NCBI RefSeq assembly: GCF_005796185.1
Contig: NZ_VAHM01000001.1
Location: 1-64,000 of the forward strand
DNA from: Pseudarthrobacter sp. NamB4
GTDB lineage: Bacteria > Actinomycetota > Actinomycetes > Actinomycetales > Micrococcaceae
Direction: 5' to 3'
DNA: 64,000 nucleotides
Shown: in pieces, positions 30,049 through 40,617 of the stretch
Position numbering within the stretch: the first letter of the stretch is position 1
How the letters are laid out: each line of letters opens with the position of its first letter
Translations under genes and position numbers: made by a program
The notes under the pieces: model-generated
Databases searched by the model: none
Told to the model about the DNA's origin: nothing
Seen by the model: only the letters and a program-made list of their open reading frames with translations

Positions 30049-30651
30049 CTACGTGCCCGGCATATCCTGTGTTTCCACGCCACCGGCGCGCTCGTACACC
30101 AAGGAGACAGCACCTTTAGGGAAGCTCCGCGCGGGCTCGGCGAGCCGGAAAGCAGCGGGGATGGTCCCGGTATCAAAGAGCCGTTTTCCCTCTCCGAGCG
30201 TGACCGGATAAAGCCAGAGGTGGAGGCGGTCGAGCACGCCTGCCGCGAGAAGCGAGCGGAGGAGGACGCCGCTGCCGAACATGTGCACCTGGCCGTATTC
30301 CTCGCGGAGCCTGCCCGCAGCAGCTGCATCAGGGAGCACTCCTGTGCCGGCCCAGGCGGGATCAGCAAGCCTGTGGGAGACGACGAACTTCGGCACGCGG
30401 TTGAGGGTGTCGGCGATTTCACCGGACTGCTGGGGCCAGTAGGCCGCAAATATGTCATAGGTTTTGCGGCCCAGGAGCAGGGCGTCGATCCGGCCGATCT
30501 CCGCTTCGATGGCCGCCTCCGCCTCCTCATCGGACACCGGCAGCTGCCAGCCGCCAAAGGCAAAGCCGCCCTCGCGGTCCTCCTCCCGGCCACCGGGAGC
30601 CTGGTAGACGCCGTCGAGCGTAAGGAACAGGTTGGCGACGATGATTCCCAC
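30049..30651 (-). CDS. Dihydrofolate reductase-family protein (RibD C-terminal-like)
   Basis: A small NADPH-dependent reductase of the DHFR/RibD C-terminal fold, 200 aa. It begins GIIVANLFLTLDGVYQAPGG, typical of the YyaP/YwjB-like branch, with DALLLGRKTYDIFAAYWP and VHMFGSGVLLRSLLAAGVLD. It is not a standard FolA. The frame is open well upstream, but the GTG at 30651 lies 6 nt after CAGAAT on the minus strand, so I chose it. It diverges from the DNA ligase gene with 62 nt between. Confidence 0.82.
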   Translation of the reverse strand: MGIIVANLFLTLDGVYQAPGGREEDREGGFAFGGWQLPVSDEEAEAAIEAEIGRIDALLLGRKTYDIFAAYWPQQSGEIADTLNRVPKFVVSHRLADPAWAGTGVLPDAAAAGRLREEYGQVHMFGSGVLLRSLLAAGVLDRLHLWLYPVTLGEGKRLFDTGTIPAAFRLAEPARSFPKGAVSLVYERAGGVETQDMPGT

Positions 30652-30657
30652 GCGCCC

Positions 30658-30663
30658 ATTCTG
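30658..30663 (-). promoter_or_regulatory. -10 box (CAGAAT) for the DHFR-family gene
   Basis: On the minus strand CAGAAT ends 6 nt before the GTG at 30651. Confidence 0.4.
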
Positions 30664-30701
30664 AAACCGGCGTCCGCCGCTGTCCATAGGTGGACGCGTG
30701 G

Positions 30702-30707
30702 CAGACT
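30702..30707 (+). promoter_or_regulatory. -10 box (CAGACT) for the DNA ligase gene
   Basis: CAGACT ends 6 nt before the ATG at 30714. It lies 38 nt from the divergent -10 box. Confidence 0.4.
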
Positions 30708-30713
30708 GGTGCC

Positions 30714-32237
30714 ATGCTGCTCGACGAGCTCGTGAGGACCACGGATGCCGTTGCGTCCACCCGCTCCCGGGTCGCGAAGGTCGAGGCACTGGCAGGCCTG
30801 CTCCGCCGGCTGGAGCCTGCGGAGATAGCGACTGCGGTCGGCCTGCTGACCGCTAAACCGCGGCAGGGTCGGGTGGGGGTCGGCTGGCGGGGCATGACAG
30901 CGGCCATGGGGGAGGCGGCGGCCGATGCCACTCTTACTGTCGCCGACCTCGACGCCGCCCTGGACCGGCTGCTCGCCACTACGGGCTCGGGATCGGCCGC
31001 GGAACGCGCCATGACACTCCGGACGCTCACGTCCGCCGCCACTGAACGCGAGCAGCGTTTCATCGCAGGTGTGCTGCTCGGTGAACTGCGGACCGGGGCG
31101 CTTGAGGGGGTCCTGACCGACGCCGTCGCCCGCGCCGCCGGCCGCCCTGCCGAGGCCGTCCGCAGGGCGGCAATGCTCTCCGGCGATCTCGGTCAGACCG
31201 CCCTGCTGGCGATCACGGGCACGCCGGAAGAACTAGGCGTGGTGGGGCTCGTCGTCGGCCGTCCCGTGCAGCCGATGCTCGCCTCAACCACCGCCAGCGT
31301 CACCGAAGCGATGGAGGTTACGGGGAAGGCATCAGTGGAATACAAGCTCGACGGCGCCCGCATCCAGGTGCATCGCAGTGGAGACGACGTGCGCATCTTC
31401 ACCCGCACCCTTGCCGAGGTGACGCACCGCCTGCCCGAGGTGGTGGAGGTGGTTCGCGGACTCCCGGTGCGGGATGTCATCCTCGACGGCGAGACCCTCG
31501 CCCTCGACGAGGAGGGCGGTCCGCGGCCCTTCCAGGAAACCATGGCGCGGTTCGGTGCGGAAGCGGCGCGTACCACCCTGCTGCATCCATGGTTTTTCGA
31601 CCTGCTGCACCTTGACGGGAAAGACCTCCTGGACGAGCCCCTGGCAACGCGCATCGGCGTGCTCGAGCGCATCGCCCCCGAGTACAGGATCCCGGGGGCG
31701 ATCACTGCGGATGCGGCCGCTGCCGAGCGGGTCTCCCGCGATGCGCTCGCCGCCGGACACGAGGGCGTGGTAATCAAAGCTGTTGATTCCCCCTACGCGG
31801 CCGGCCGGCGGGGCTCCAACTGGATGAAGGTGAAGCCGGTGCTCACCTACGACCTGGTGGTGCTGGCCTGCGAATGGGGATCAGGACGACGGACGGGGCT
31901 GCTGTCCAACCTTCACCTCGGAGCCCTCGACCCCACCGGCGAGTTCGGCGAACCCGGCGCCTATGTGATGGTGGGCAAGACCTTCAAAGGCCTCACCGAT
32001 GCGCTCCTGCAATGGCAAACCCGGCGGTTCCAGGAGATAGAGGTGCGGCGCACGGCGGGAACCGTCTGGCTGGAGCCCGTCACCGTCGTCGAAATTGCCA
32101 TTGATGGCGTCCAGCAATCCCCGCGGTACCCCGGCGGAATCGCCCTGCGCTTCGCACGCGTGAAGCGCTACCGTGACGACAAGACGGCGGCCGAGGCTGA
32201 CACGATCCAGACCTTGCGCGGGCTGCTGCGCGCCTAG
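30714..32237 (+). CDS. ligB: ATP-dependent DNA ligase (LigB type)
   Basis: Seals nicks in DNA using ATP, probably in repair; the main replicative NAD-dependent LigA would be encoded elsewhere. The 507-residue protein has an N-terminal helical DNA-binding domain (about 1-190), then the nucleotidyl-transferase core with the adenylated Lys in VEYKLDGARIQVHR. VILDGETLAL, FFDLLHLDG, GHEGVVIKAVDSPY and NWMKVKP follow. The OB domain ends with RFARVKRYRDDKTAAEADT. An in-frame GTG lies upstream, but the -10 box supports the ATG at 30714. Confidence 0.93.
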   Translation: MLLDELVRTTDAVASTRSRVAKVEALAGLLRRLEPAEIATAVGLLTAKPRQGRVGVGWRGMTAAMGEAAADATLTVADLDAALDRLLATTGSGSAAERAMTLRTLTSAATEREQRFIAGVLLGELRTGALEGVLTDAVARAAGRPAEAVRRAAMLSGDLGQTALLAITGTPEELGVVGLVVGRPVQPMLASTTASVTEAMEVTGKASVEYKLDGARIQVHRSGDDVRIFTRTLAEVTHRLPEVVEVVRGLPVRDVILDGETLALDEEGGPRPFQETMARFGAEAARTTLLHPWFFDLLHLDGKDLLDEPLATRIGVLERIAPEYRIPGAITADAAAAERVSRDALAAGHEGVVIKAVDSPYAAGRRGSNWMKVKPVLTYDLVVLACEWGSGRRTGLLSNLHLGALDPTGEFGEPGAYVMVGKTFKGLTDALLQWQTRRFQEIEVRRTAGTVWLEPVTVVEIAIDGVQQSPRYPGGIALRFARVKRYRDDKTAAEADTIQTLRGLLRA

Positions 32238-32350
32238 CCGAGGGCAGCAATTCGCGGGACAGCCGGATCCCGGCGGATACCGCCAAATCCGGGAGGGCCA
32301 GCCGTATCGGCTAAACTTGATGGTTTGTCAAGGGCTCTGAAGGGTAATTT

Positions 32351-34402
32351 GTGTCAGTAACAAGGACCGCTGAAGCGCCGGCGACCGCTGCCGGACGCCG
32401 GCAGCCGCACCGCAGATCCGCCTACCGCCCCGAAATCCAGGGCCTTCGTTCCCTGGCTGTCCTGATGGTGGTCTCGTACCATGTCTGGTTCGGGCGCGTC
32501 TCGGGAGGGGTCGATGTTTTCCTCCTGGTCTCCGCGTTCCTGATGACCCTGCAGTTCACCGGGCGGCATGAGCGACGGGAGCGCGTGGACCTGCTGAAGC
32601 ATTGGCTGCATCTTTTCCGGCGGCTGCTGCCGGCAGCCGTAACGGTCATCGTGGCAACCCTGGCAGCTTCATACCTGTTCCTTCCGCGAACCCGCTGGCT
32701 GGACCTCATCCAGCAGGGCTGGGCGTCCCTGTCCTACTCACAGAACCGGCTGCTGCAGGAACAGGCGGTGGACTATTACGCCAACGACCACAGCCTCGCC
32801 AGCCCGCTGCAACATTTCTGGTCCCTCTCCATCCAGGGGCAGGTGTTCATCCTCTGGCCGCTCATCTTCGCGCTTGCCGCGTGGGCGGCGCAGCGCTACA
32901 GGCTTTCCTACCGGCCCCTGCTCGCCTACGTCTTCTTCGCACTCTTCCTGGGCTCGCTTGGCTATTCGATTTACTTCACTGCCTCCAACCAGGTGCAGGC
33001 ATATTTCGACACCGGAGCACGGCTCTGGGAGTTCGCACTCGGCACGCTGGTGGCCCTTATTCTTCCCGGTCTCCGCCTATCCCGTCCGACCCGCGTCATC
33101 CTGGGCTGGGTGGGCCTCATTGCAATGCTCAGCTGCGGGATCCTGCTGAACGTGCAGGCAGCCTTTCCCGGGATCGCCGCACTTTGGCCAACTCTCGCCG
33201 CTGCCATGATCATCGCCGCTGGCCAGACCCAAAGCGGAGCCGGGGTGGACAGGTTCCTCAGCTCCAAGCCACTGGTGAAGCTGGGCGGGATGTCCTATGC
33301 GCTGTATCTGTGGCACTGGCCCCTCCTGGTGCTTGGGCTGGCCTGGAGCGGCAAGGAGCATGCAGGGTGGCTGTCAGGATCAGTGATCATCCTGGCGTCC
33401 CTGGTCCTTGCCCATCTCACCACGCGCTTCATCGAGGCCCCGTGGCGTGAATGGAGATGGCCGGAGGCCAGGCGGCGCCGGGCAGTAATCGCGATCAGCT
33501 TGGTGGTCGCCGTTGCGGCGGCACCCCTAGCTCTTTGGCGGCACCACATCATCCAGTCCAGCTCCATCTCCGCCATCGGGCTGGACGACCCCCGCTATCC
33601 CGGGGCCCGAACAGCCAGCAACAACTTCAACTTCAAGCCGGATGGGCGGGCGGAGCTGGTCCCCACACCGGAGGTGATAGCCACCGAATGGCCCGAGTTT
33701 CCCGAACCCTGCGAGGACGTGGGCCAAAACGCCAGCGTTTGCACCAACGCCGTCACTGATGGAGCCAAGAAGATCGTGATGATGGGCAGCTCCCATGCCT
33801 TTGTCCTGAATACAGCTGTTCTTGCCATGGCTGGGAAGTACCAGTGGGAGGTTACGTCCATCACGAAAGGCTTCTGCCCGTTGACTGACGAACCGGGGCC
33901 CGGCGTGGACGAGGACTGCCTGAAGTTCAACGAGGAGGGCATGGCCCGGGTGCTGGAGATGAAACCCGACCTTGTGCTGACAACCAGCACCCGGACCTTC
34001 GGTGATCCGGCGATGCCCGAACGGCTGGATGAGGGCTGGATCCGTGAGGTTCAGCGGCTCAACGAGGCCGGTATCCCGGTGGTGGGGATCCGGGACACCC
34101 CCCGCATGCCGGCCCACACGCCGGATTGCCTGGCGCAGAACCCGCAGGCGCAGGAAGTCTGCGGCAGCAGCCGCGCGGCAAGTTTCAGCCCTGTCTCCCC
34201 AACAAACGCGGCAGCCGACCGGCTTCCAAATACCCGCTTCATGGACCTCACCCGGTACTTCTGCACAGATGATTTCTGCCCCGCCACCATCGGCAACGTG
34301 ATCGTCTATAAAGACAACAACCACGTCACGCGGTCCTACATGATGACGCTTGCCCCATTCTTTGAGCAGGAGTTTCTGGCCAGCACAGGTTGGCAGGTCT
34401 GA
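32351..34402 (+). CDS. Acyltransferase-3 membrane protein with SGNH domain (copy 1)
   Basis: An OafA/YrhL-type protein that acylates surface polysaccharide or other envelope glycans. The N-terminal AT3 domain (about residues 25-380, some ten helices) opens with YRPEIQGLRSLAVLMVVSYH, with the conserved Arg and catalytic His. It continues with GVDVFLLVSAFLMTLQF and SLSIQGQVFILWPLIFA. The C-terminal extracytoplasmic SGNH domain (about 430-683) has KIVMMGSSHAFVL, where the usual Asp of GDS is Ser, and DNNHVTRSYM near the end. It starts with GTG after GAAGGG. Copy 2 follows with a one-base overlap, so this is a tandem paralogue pair. Confidence 0.88.
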   Translation: MSVTRTAEAPATAAGRRQPHRRSAYRPEIQGLRSLAVLMVVSYHVWFGRVSGGVDVFLLVSAFLMTLQFTGRHERRERVDLLKHWLHLFRRLLPAAVTVIVATLAASYLFLPRTRWLDLIQQGWASLSYSQNRLLQEQAVDYYANDHSLASPLQHFWSLSIQGQVFILWPLIFALAAWAAQRYRLSYRPLLAYVFFALFLGSLGYSIYFTASNQVQAYFDTGARLWEFALGTLVALILPGLRLSRPTRVILGWVGLIAMLSCGILLNVQAAFPGIAALWPTLAAAMIIAAGQTQSGAGVDRFLSSKPLVKLGGMSYALYLWHWPLLVLGLAWSGKEHAGWLSGSVIILASLVLAHLTTRFIEAPWREWRWPEARRRRAVIAISLVVAVAAAPLALWRHHIIQSSSISAIGLDDPRYPGARTASNNFNFKPDGRAELVPTPEVIATEWPEFPEPCEDVGQNASVCTNAVTDGAKKIVMMGSSHAFVLNTAVLAMAGKYQWEVTSITKGFCPLTDEPGPGVDEDCLKFNEEGMARVLEMKPDLVLTTSTRTFGDPAMPERLDEGWIREVQRLNEAGIPVVGIRDTPRMPAHTPDCLAQNPQAQEVCGSSRAASFSPVSPTNAAADRLPNTRFMDLTRYFCTDDFCPATIGNVIVYKDNNHVTRSYMMTLAPFFEQEFLASTGWQV

Positions 34403-36480
34403 TGTCCGGGACGACGGACGGCAGCAAGCCCGCAAAACTGCCCAAGGCCGCCGCAAAGAGCCGCAAGGAAGCCTTCCGGCCCGAGGTCCAGGGGCTCCGT
34501 GCGCTCGCCGTGCTGATGGTGGTGGCCTACCACGTATGGCTGGGCCGGGTTTCTGGTGGCGTGGATATATTCCTGCTGGTCTCCGCGTTCCTGCTGACGC
34601 TTTCCTTTGTCCGGAAAGCCGAGGCAGGACGGCCTTTTGGACTCCTGGCCCACTGGCTGCACCTCTTCAAGCGGCTGCTGCCCGCCGCCGTCGTGGTGAT
34701 CCTCGGCATCCTTGCAGGCACCTGGCTGATCCTGCCGCAAAACCGCTGGCCCCAGGTGCTGGACCAGGCCTGGGCATCCCTGCTCTACGTCCAGAACTGG
34801 CTGCTGGCGGACACGGCCGTCGACTATTACGCCCAGGACCATGCCGGTGCCAGCCCACTGCAGCACTTTTGGTCCCTGTCCATCCAGGGGCAGGTGTTCA
34901 TCCTGTGGCCGCTCATCTTTGCAGGCAGCGCCGGCCTCCTGGCGTTGCTCCGCCGCCTTCCCGGTGGTGCCCGCTCAAACTATCGCGGGCTGCTTGCCCT
35001 GGTGTTCGGGGCAGTGTTCGCCGTATCGCTCGCCTACTCCGTCGAGCAGACAGCCACCAACCAGGCCTACGCCTACTTCGACACCCGGACCAGGCTCTGG
35101 GAATTCGCGCTGGGGTCACTGCTTGCCCTCGCCCTTCCGTATGTCAAGCCCGGCCAGGCGCTGCGGGTGGTGCTCGGCTGGCTCGGGCTGGCGGCCATGG
35201 TGTCCTGCGGCCTGCTGCTGACGGTGGACCGGTCCTTCCCCGGCTACGTGGCTCTCTGGCCGACCCTGGCTGCTGCCGGCATCATCATCGCGGGCCAAAC
35301 GGGCAGCCCCTTCGGCGTGGACAGGTTCCTCAGCAGCAGGCCGCTGGTGGCGCTGGGAGACAATTCCTACGCCCTCTACCTCTGGCACTGGCCCATCCTG
35401 GTGCTCGCGCTCGCCGCCACCGGGGCGGAGGCGCCAAACCTTGCCGAGGGCATGGGGATTGTGGGCGCGTCCATCGTGCTCGCGGTCCTCACCACGCGCT
35501 TCGTGGAAAAGCCGTTGCGCGACTGGCACTGGCCACAGCGCCGGGCCTGGCGCACCGCCGTCGTGATTGCTGCCTGTGGTGCCGTCCTTGCCGGCCCCGT
35601 GGCTGTTTGGCAAACCACCCTCACCGCGGAGGAAAGCGCGACGGCGGCCCAGCCCCGGGAGCTTACGCCAGGGGCCGCTGCCTTGCACCCGGAGAACGCC
35701 CCGGTGCCGGTGGCCGGCGCCAAAATCATCCCCGGGCCGTCCGCGCTGGACAACGACTGGGCCGGCATCTACGCCCCCTGCACCGGTGACAATGCCACCA
35801 GCGATCCCATTCTTCAGGGATGCCGGCAGGAGGTTCCCGAAGGCGAAGTGACCAAGCGGATCGTGGTGCTGGGGGACTCCCACTCTCAGCAGTACCTCGG
35901 CGCGCTGGCGCCGATCGCCGCCGCACGGGGCTGGGAACTGGTGACGCTGCTGATGCCGGCCTGCCGTTTCGGTGCCGCCTCCGAAACAAGGAACGCCGAG
36001 TGCAACGCCTACAACCAGGCCAGCGCAGCCTACGTCCTGGAACACCGCCCCGACGCTGTGTTCACGGTGGCATCCCTGACGCATGAGGAAGCGCCGTTCG
36101 AGACTGGGATCCCGGGCTACCTGGAGGGCGTCCGGCCGTTCGCGGAGGCGGGCATCGAGATTGTCGGGATTAGGGACAACCCCCGCTTCACCTTCAACAT
36201 GCCTGAGTGCGTGCAGCGGAACGGCCCCCATGCACCTGAATGCAATCCATCCCTGGCCGAGTCCCTGGCGGATCCCTCACCGCTGGAAAGCTACCGGGGG
36301 AAGCTGCCCGGGCTGCACCTGATGGATCTGAGCGACTTCATCTGCGCACGCGGCGTTTGCCCAGCTGTGGTGGGGAACGTCTACGTGTACAAGGATGACA
36401 ACCACCTCACCCGCACTTATGTGGAGACCATGATCCCCATGTTTGAGCAGCGACTCCTGGCAGCCACCGGCTGGAGGTAG
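34402..36480 (+). CDS. Acyltransferase-3 membrane protein with SGNH domain (copy 2)
   Basis: Same architecture as the preceding gene, and clearly paralogous along its whole length (FRPEVQGLRALAVLMVVAYH and SLSIQGQVFILWPLIFAG match copy 1). The SGNH domain carries the intact nucleophile motif VVLGDSHSQQYL and a late DDNHLTRTY with the Asp/His pair. Length is 692 aa. The ATG shares its A with the copy 1 stop (TGATG), so the two are translationally coupled. An upstream TTG is possible but less likely. The target glycan is unknown. Confidence 0.9.
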   Translation: MSGTTDGSKPAKLPKAAAKSRKEAFRPEVQGLRALAVLMVVAYHVWLGRVSGGVDIFLLVSAFLLTLSFVRKAEAGRPFGLLAHWLHLFKRLLPAAVVVILGILAGTWLILPQNRWPQVLDQAWASLLYVQNWLLADTAVDYYAQDHAGASPLQHFWSLSIQGQVFILWPLIFAGSAGLLALLRRLPGGARSNYRGLLALVFGAVFAVSLAYSVEQTATNQAYAYFDTRTRLWEFALGSLLALALPYVKPGQALRVVLGWLGLAAMVSCGLLLTVDRSFPGYVALWPTLAAAGIIIAGQTGSPFGVDRFLSSRPLVALGDNSYALYLWHWPILVLALAATGAEAPNLAEGMGIVGASIVLAVLTTRFVEKPLRDWHWPQRRAWRTAVVIAACGAVLAGPVAVWQTTLTAEESATAAQPRELTPGAAALHPENAPVPVAGAKIIPGPSALDNDWAGIYAPCTGDNATSDPILQGCRQEVPEGEVTKRIVVLGDSHSQQYLGALAPIAAARGWELVTLLMPACRFGAASETRNAECNAYNQASAAYVLEHRPDAVFTVASLTHEEAPFETGIPGYLEGVRPFAEAGIEIVGIRDNPRFTFNMPECVQRNGPHAPECNPSLAESLADPSPLESYRGKLPGLHLMDLSDFICARGVCPAVVGNVYVYKDDNHLTRTYVETMIPMFEQRLLAATGWR

Positions 36481-36558
36481 GCAGGGCCCACGCGAGAGGG
36501 AGCGGGCGGAGGGCCCACGCAGGGAGGTGCGGTTCCTCACATTGCACGCGTGGAATAG

Positions 36559-38238
<1,680 letters not shown>

Positions 38239-38249
38239 GAGCCATCTTT

Positions 38250-38291
38250 GGTTGAGCCCCGCCGAAACCCGGGTTTCGGCGGGGCTCAACC
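38250..38291. terminator. 42-nt perfect palindrome after guaB
   Basis: The left arm begins GGTTGAGCCCCGCC and the right arm is its exact complement, 21 bp with no separate loop. It sits 11 nt after the guaB stop and 28 nt before the next start, and has no T run. It probably acts as a transcription end, and it also resembles two head-to-head copies of a GGTTGAGC...CGAAACC motif that recurs between genes in Actinobacteria. Confidence 0.7.
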
Positions 38292-38307
38292 TGTATCTGT
38301 TCGGAAC

Positions 38308-38313
38308 TAGGCT
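38308..38313 (+). promoter_or_regulatory. -10 box (TAGGCT) for the leaderless ABC transporter gene
   Basis: TAGGCT ends 6 nt before the ATG at 38320. Confidence 0.5.
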
Positions 38314-38319
38314 GATTGC

Positions 38320-40233
38320 ATGCCCGCATCACGCCATCCGGCGGAACTGACCCCCACACGCGATCCCCAGCGCCGGCTGGCGCTGCGGCCTTATGCCCGG
38401 GCCGTAGCCCAGGTACTGAAGGTCAGCTTCCGTGCCTCGCCGGGCGCAGTGGTCATGAAAGTGCTCGGTTCGCTGATCTCGGCCGTACTGCCGCTGGTCA
38501 CCACCTACTTCGCGGCCCTGACCACCACCGCGCTTGCCGCTGCCTACGCCGGCGACGGCGGGGCGGGCCAGCTGGCGATCGTCTACGTCATTATCACCGC
38601 TGCCCTGGGGCTCTTCTGGGGCGCGTTCAGCAGTGTCGACCGCTACATCCAGCAACTGATGAGCTTCAAAGTGGGCGCCATCGTGGGCGACCAGATGTAC
38701 GAACGCTTCCTGGCCCTCGAATTCTGGCGCTACGACGACAAAGAAACCGTTGACCTGTACGACCGCGCCAAGAGGTTCTCCGATTCCTATGCCCGGGTCC
38801 TTGACCGCATCGCCGCGATCTTCACGCAGCTCGTCTCGGTGGTCCTGGCCGTCGGTGCCCTGCTGCTGGTCAGTTGGTGGATCGCAGTGATCGTGCTGGT
38901 GGCCATTGTGCCCAGCGTCTACCTGCAGTTCAAGCTGTCGCGCGAACAGATTGCCCACTGGAACACCCAGGTGGATTCCAGGCGCCAGCGCCGGATGATC
39001 GAAACCAACCTTTTGCGTCCTCAGCACATTGCCGAGATGCGGCTGTACGGCATCGTCGGCTTCCTCATGGACCTCCGCTCCCGCCTCCGCGACGCAGACG
39101 AGCGCCGCCGTCTTGATTTCCAGCGCCGCTACATCCCTAAGCAGCTGGCCGCGGACGCCCTCCAATACGGCGCAGAGGTGGTCTCGCTGATCTGGGTGGT
39201 GGGGCAAATCATCGCCCGCGCCCAGCCCGTGGGCCAGTTTCTCTACGTGCAGCAGATCGTCAGCCGCGCCCTGTCCACCGCGAACAACCTGGTGTCCTCC
39301 CTCAGCTCAATTGACGAGGACCTGGCAAACCTGAAGGACTATGAGCTGTTCATGGCCCTGCCCGTCCACTCGGAGCACGCGCCGCCGCTGCTGCAGCCAC
39401 CAAGGACCGTGGAGCTGAAGGACATCCGGTTCACCTACACCGGCAGCGACATCGAAGTCATCAGGGGCATCAGCATGACCATCCGCGAAGGACAGCACAT
39501 CGCCATCGTGGGGGAAAACGGCGCCGGAAAGTCCACGCTGGTCAGGATCCTGGCAGGCCTTTACCGCCCTGACTCAGGTCAGGTCATGCTCGACGGCGTG
39601 GACCTCGCCGCAGTCGACGTCACCTCCTGGCACCGCCACCTCGCCGTGCTCAGCCAGGAGTTCCTCAAGTACGAGTTCGCCACTGCCGCGGAGAACATCT
39701 GGTTCGGCGACGTCGATTCGCCGCGGGACGACGTCCGCATCCGCAAGGCCGCCGCCGACGCTGAAGCCCTGGACTTCATCAACAGGCTGCCCAATGGACT
39801 GGACAACCACGTCAGCAACTGGATGGAGGACCCGCGGGGCCGGAAGGGCAGCGGTCTGTCCGGCGGCCAGTGGCAGCGGCTCGCCATGGCCCGGAACTTC
39901 TACCGGGACGCTTCCTTCATGGTGATGGACGAGCCGACCTCCGCCATCGATGCCCTCGCCGAACATCGCATCTTCACCCGCCTGTTCGCGGACCGGAACA
40001 GCACCATCATCGCCATCAGCCACCGCCTCGCCACCATTGAAAAGGCGGACATGGTGTACATGCTCGAGGACGGCCGGATCGTGGAGCAGGGCACGCATCA
40101 GGAACTGGTGGCGCTGCGCGGCCGCTACTTCCGGATGTTCGAATCCCAGCTCAGCGTCCCCGCCGGCCCCATAGCCTCCCATGCCCGCCCAGGGAACCCT
40201 GCCGGCGTCGGCCCGGAGGCCGGCGGGGCATGA
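38320..40233 (+). CDS. ABC transporter, fused permease and ATPase
   Basis: A half-size exporter-type ABC protein, 637 aa, likely working as a homodimer in the membrane. The transmembrane domain (about 1-330) has several helices. The ATPase domain has IVGENGAGKSTLVRIL (Walker A), LSGGQWQRLAMARNF (signature), FMVMDEPTSAID (Walker B) and IAISHRL (switch His). The last 30 residues are Ala/Gly/Pro-rich. The cargo is unknown; a lipid, peptide or drug export role is possible. Confidence 0.9.
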   Translation: MPASRHPAELTPTRDPQRRLALRPYARAVAQVLKVSFRASPGAVVMKVLGSLISAVLPLVTTYFAALTTTALAAAYAGDGGAGQLAIVYVIITAALGLFWGAFSSVDRYIQQLMSFKVGAIVGDQMYERFLALEFWRYDDKETVDLYDRAKRFSDSYARVLDRIAAIFTQLVSVVLAVGALLLVSWWIAVIVLVAIVPSVYLQFKLSREQIAHWNTQVDSRRQRRMIETNLLRPQHIAEMRLYGIVGFLMDLRSRLRDADERRRLDFQRRYIPKQLAADALQYGAEVVSLIWVVGQIIARAQPVGQFLYVQQIVSRALSTANNLVSSLSSIDEDLANLKDYELFMALPVHSEHAPPLLQPPRTVELKDIRFTYTGSDIEVIRGISMTIREGQHIAIVGENGAGKSTLVRILAGLYRPDSGQVMLDGVDLAAVDVTSWHRHLAVLSQEFLKYEFATAAENIWFGDVDSPRDDVRIRKAAADAEALDFINRLPNGLDNHVSNWMEDPRGRKGSGLSGGQWQRLAMARNFYRDASFMVMDEPTSAIDALAEHRIFTRLFADRNSTIIAISHRLATIEKADMVYMLEDGRIVEQGTHQELVALRGRYFRMFESQLSVPAGPIASHARPGNPAGVGPEAGGA

Positions 40234-40617
40234 GTTCGGTTATCGTGGTGCGCACCCGGGCGAGGCTTGGCTGGGGCGGAACACTGCGGAAACCGAACGT
40301 CACGGCAGGCCGAATGGGCGCCAGTTCGCCGGCGTCCGCTCCGTTCCAGCCGACGACGGCGGACGTGATGTCGTGAAGGTCGCTTACCCCGTAGTACTCC
40401 CGCCGGCCGCCCCCGGCGCGAGCAGCAGTCGCCGCCCGGACGGCTGCTGGACCATTACGCCGGAAACGTGCCGAAGTGGGACTGGTGCCAGAGTCCTACC
40501 ACGGCGCGCAGCCCGGAGGAGGTGCCCGGGCCTGCAATATGTCCATCAAAGATCCAGCGTTTGCCCAGCAGGCCACTCTAGCCAGGGGTAGCGCAGCGGC
40601 TGGGATAACCTAGAGCA
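40234..40617 (+). other. 384-nt gap with possible decayed coding sequence
   Basis: No intact gene is visible. An ATG at 40230 overlapping the ABC stop opens 48 codons, but they look compositional. Two other frames give protein-like stretches: VVKVAYP near 40375-40395, then GRLLDHYAGNVPKWDWCQSP near 40440-40500. This may be a remnant of a gene broken by frameshifts, or chance in GC-rich DNA. The last bases hold the guaB3 promoter. Confidence 0.25.
40606..40611 (+). promoter_or_regulatory. -10 box (TAACCT) for leaderless guaB3
   Basis: TAACCT ends 6 nt before the GTG at 40618. Confidence 0.5.

Noticed and set aside
40181..40591. 136-codon frame overlapping the end of the ABC exporter
   Set aside because: It starts inside a real gene, lacks a ribosome binding site and has mixed low-complexity content. 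I kept the gap only as a possible remnant.
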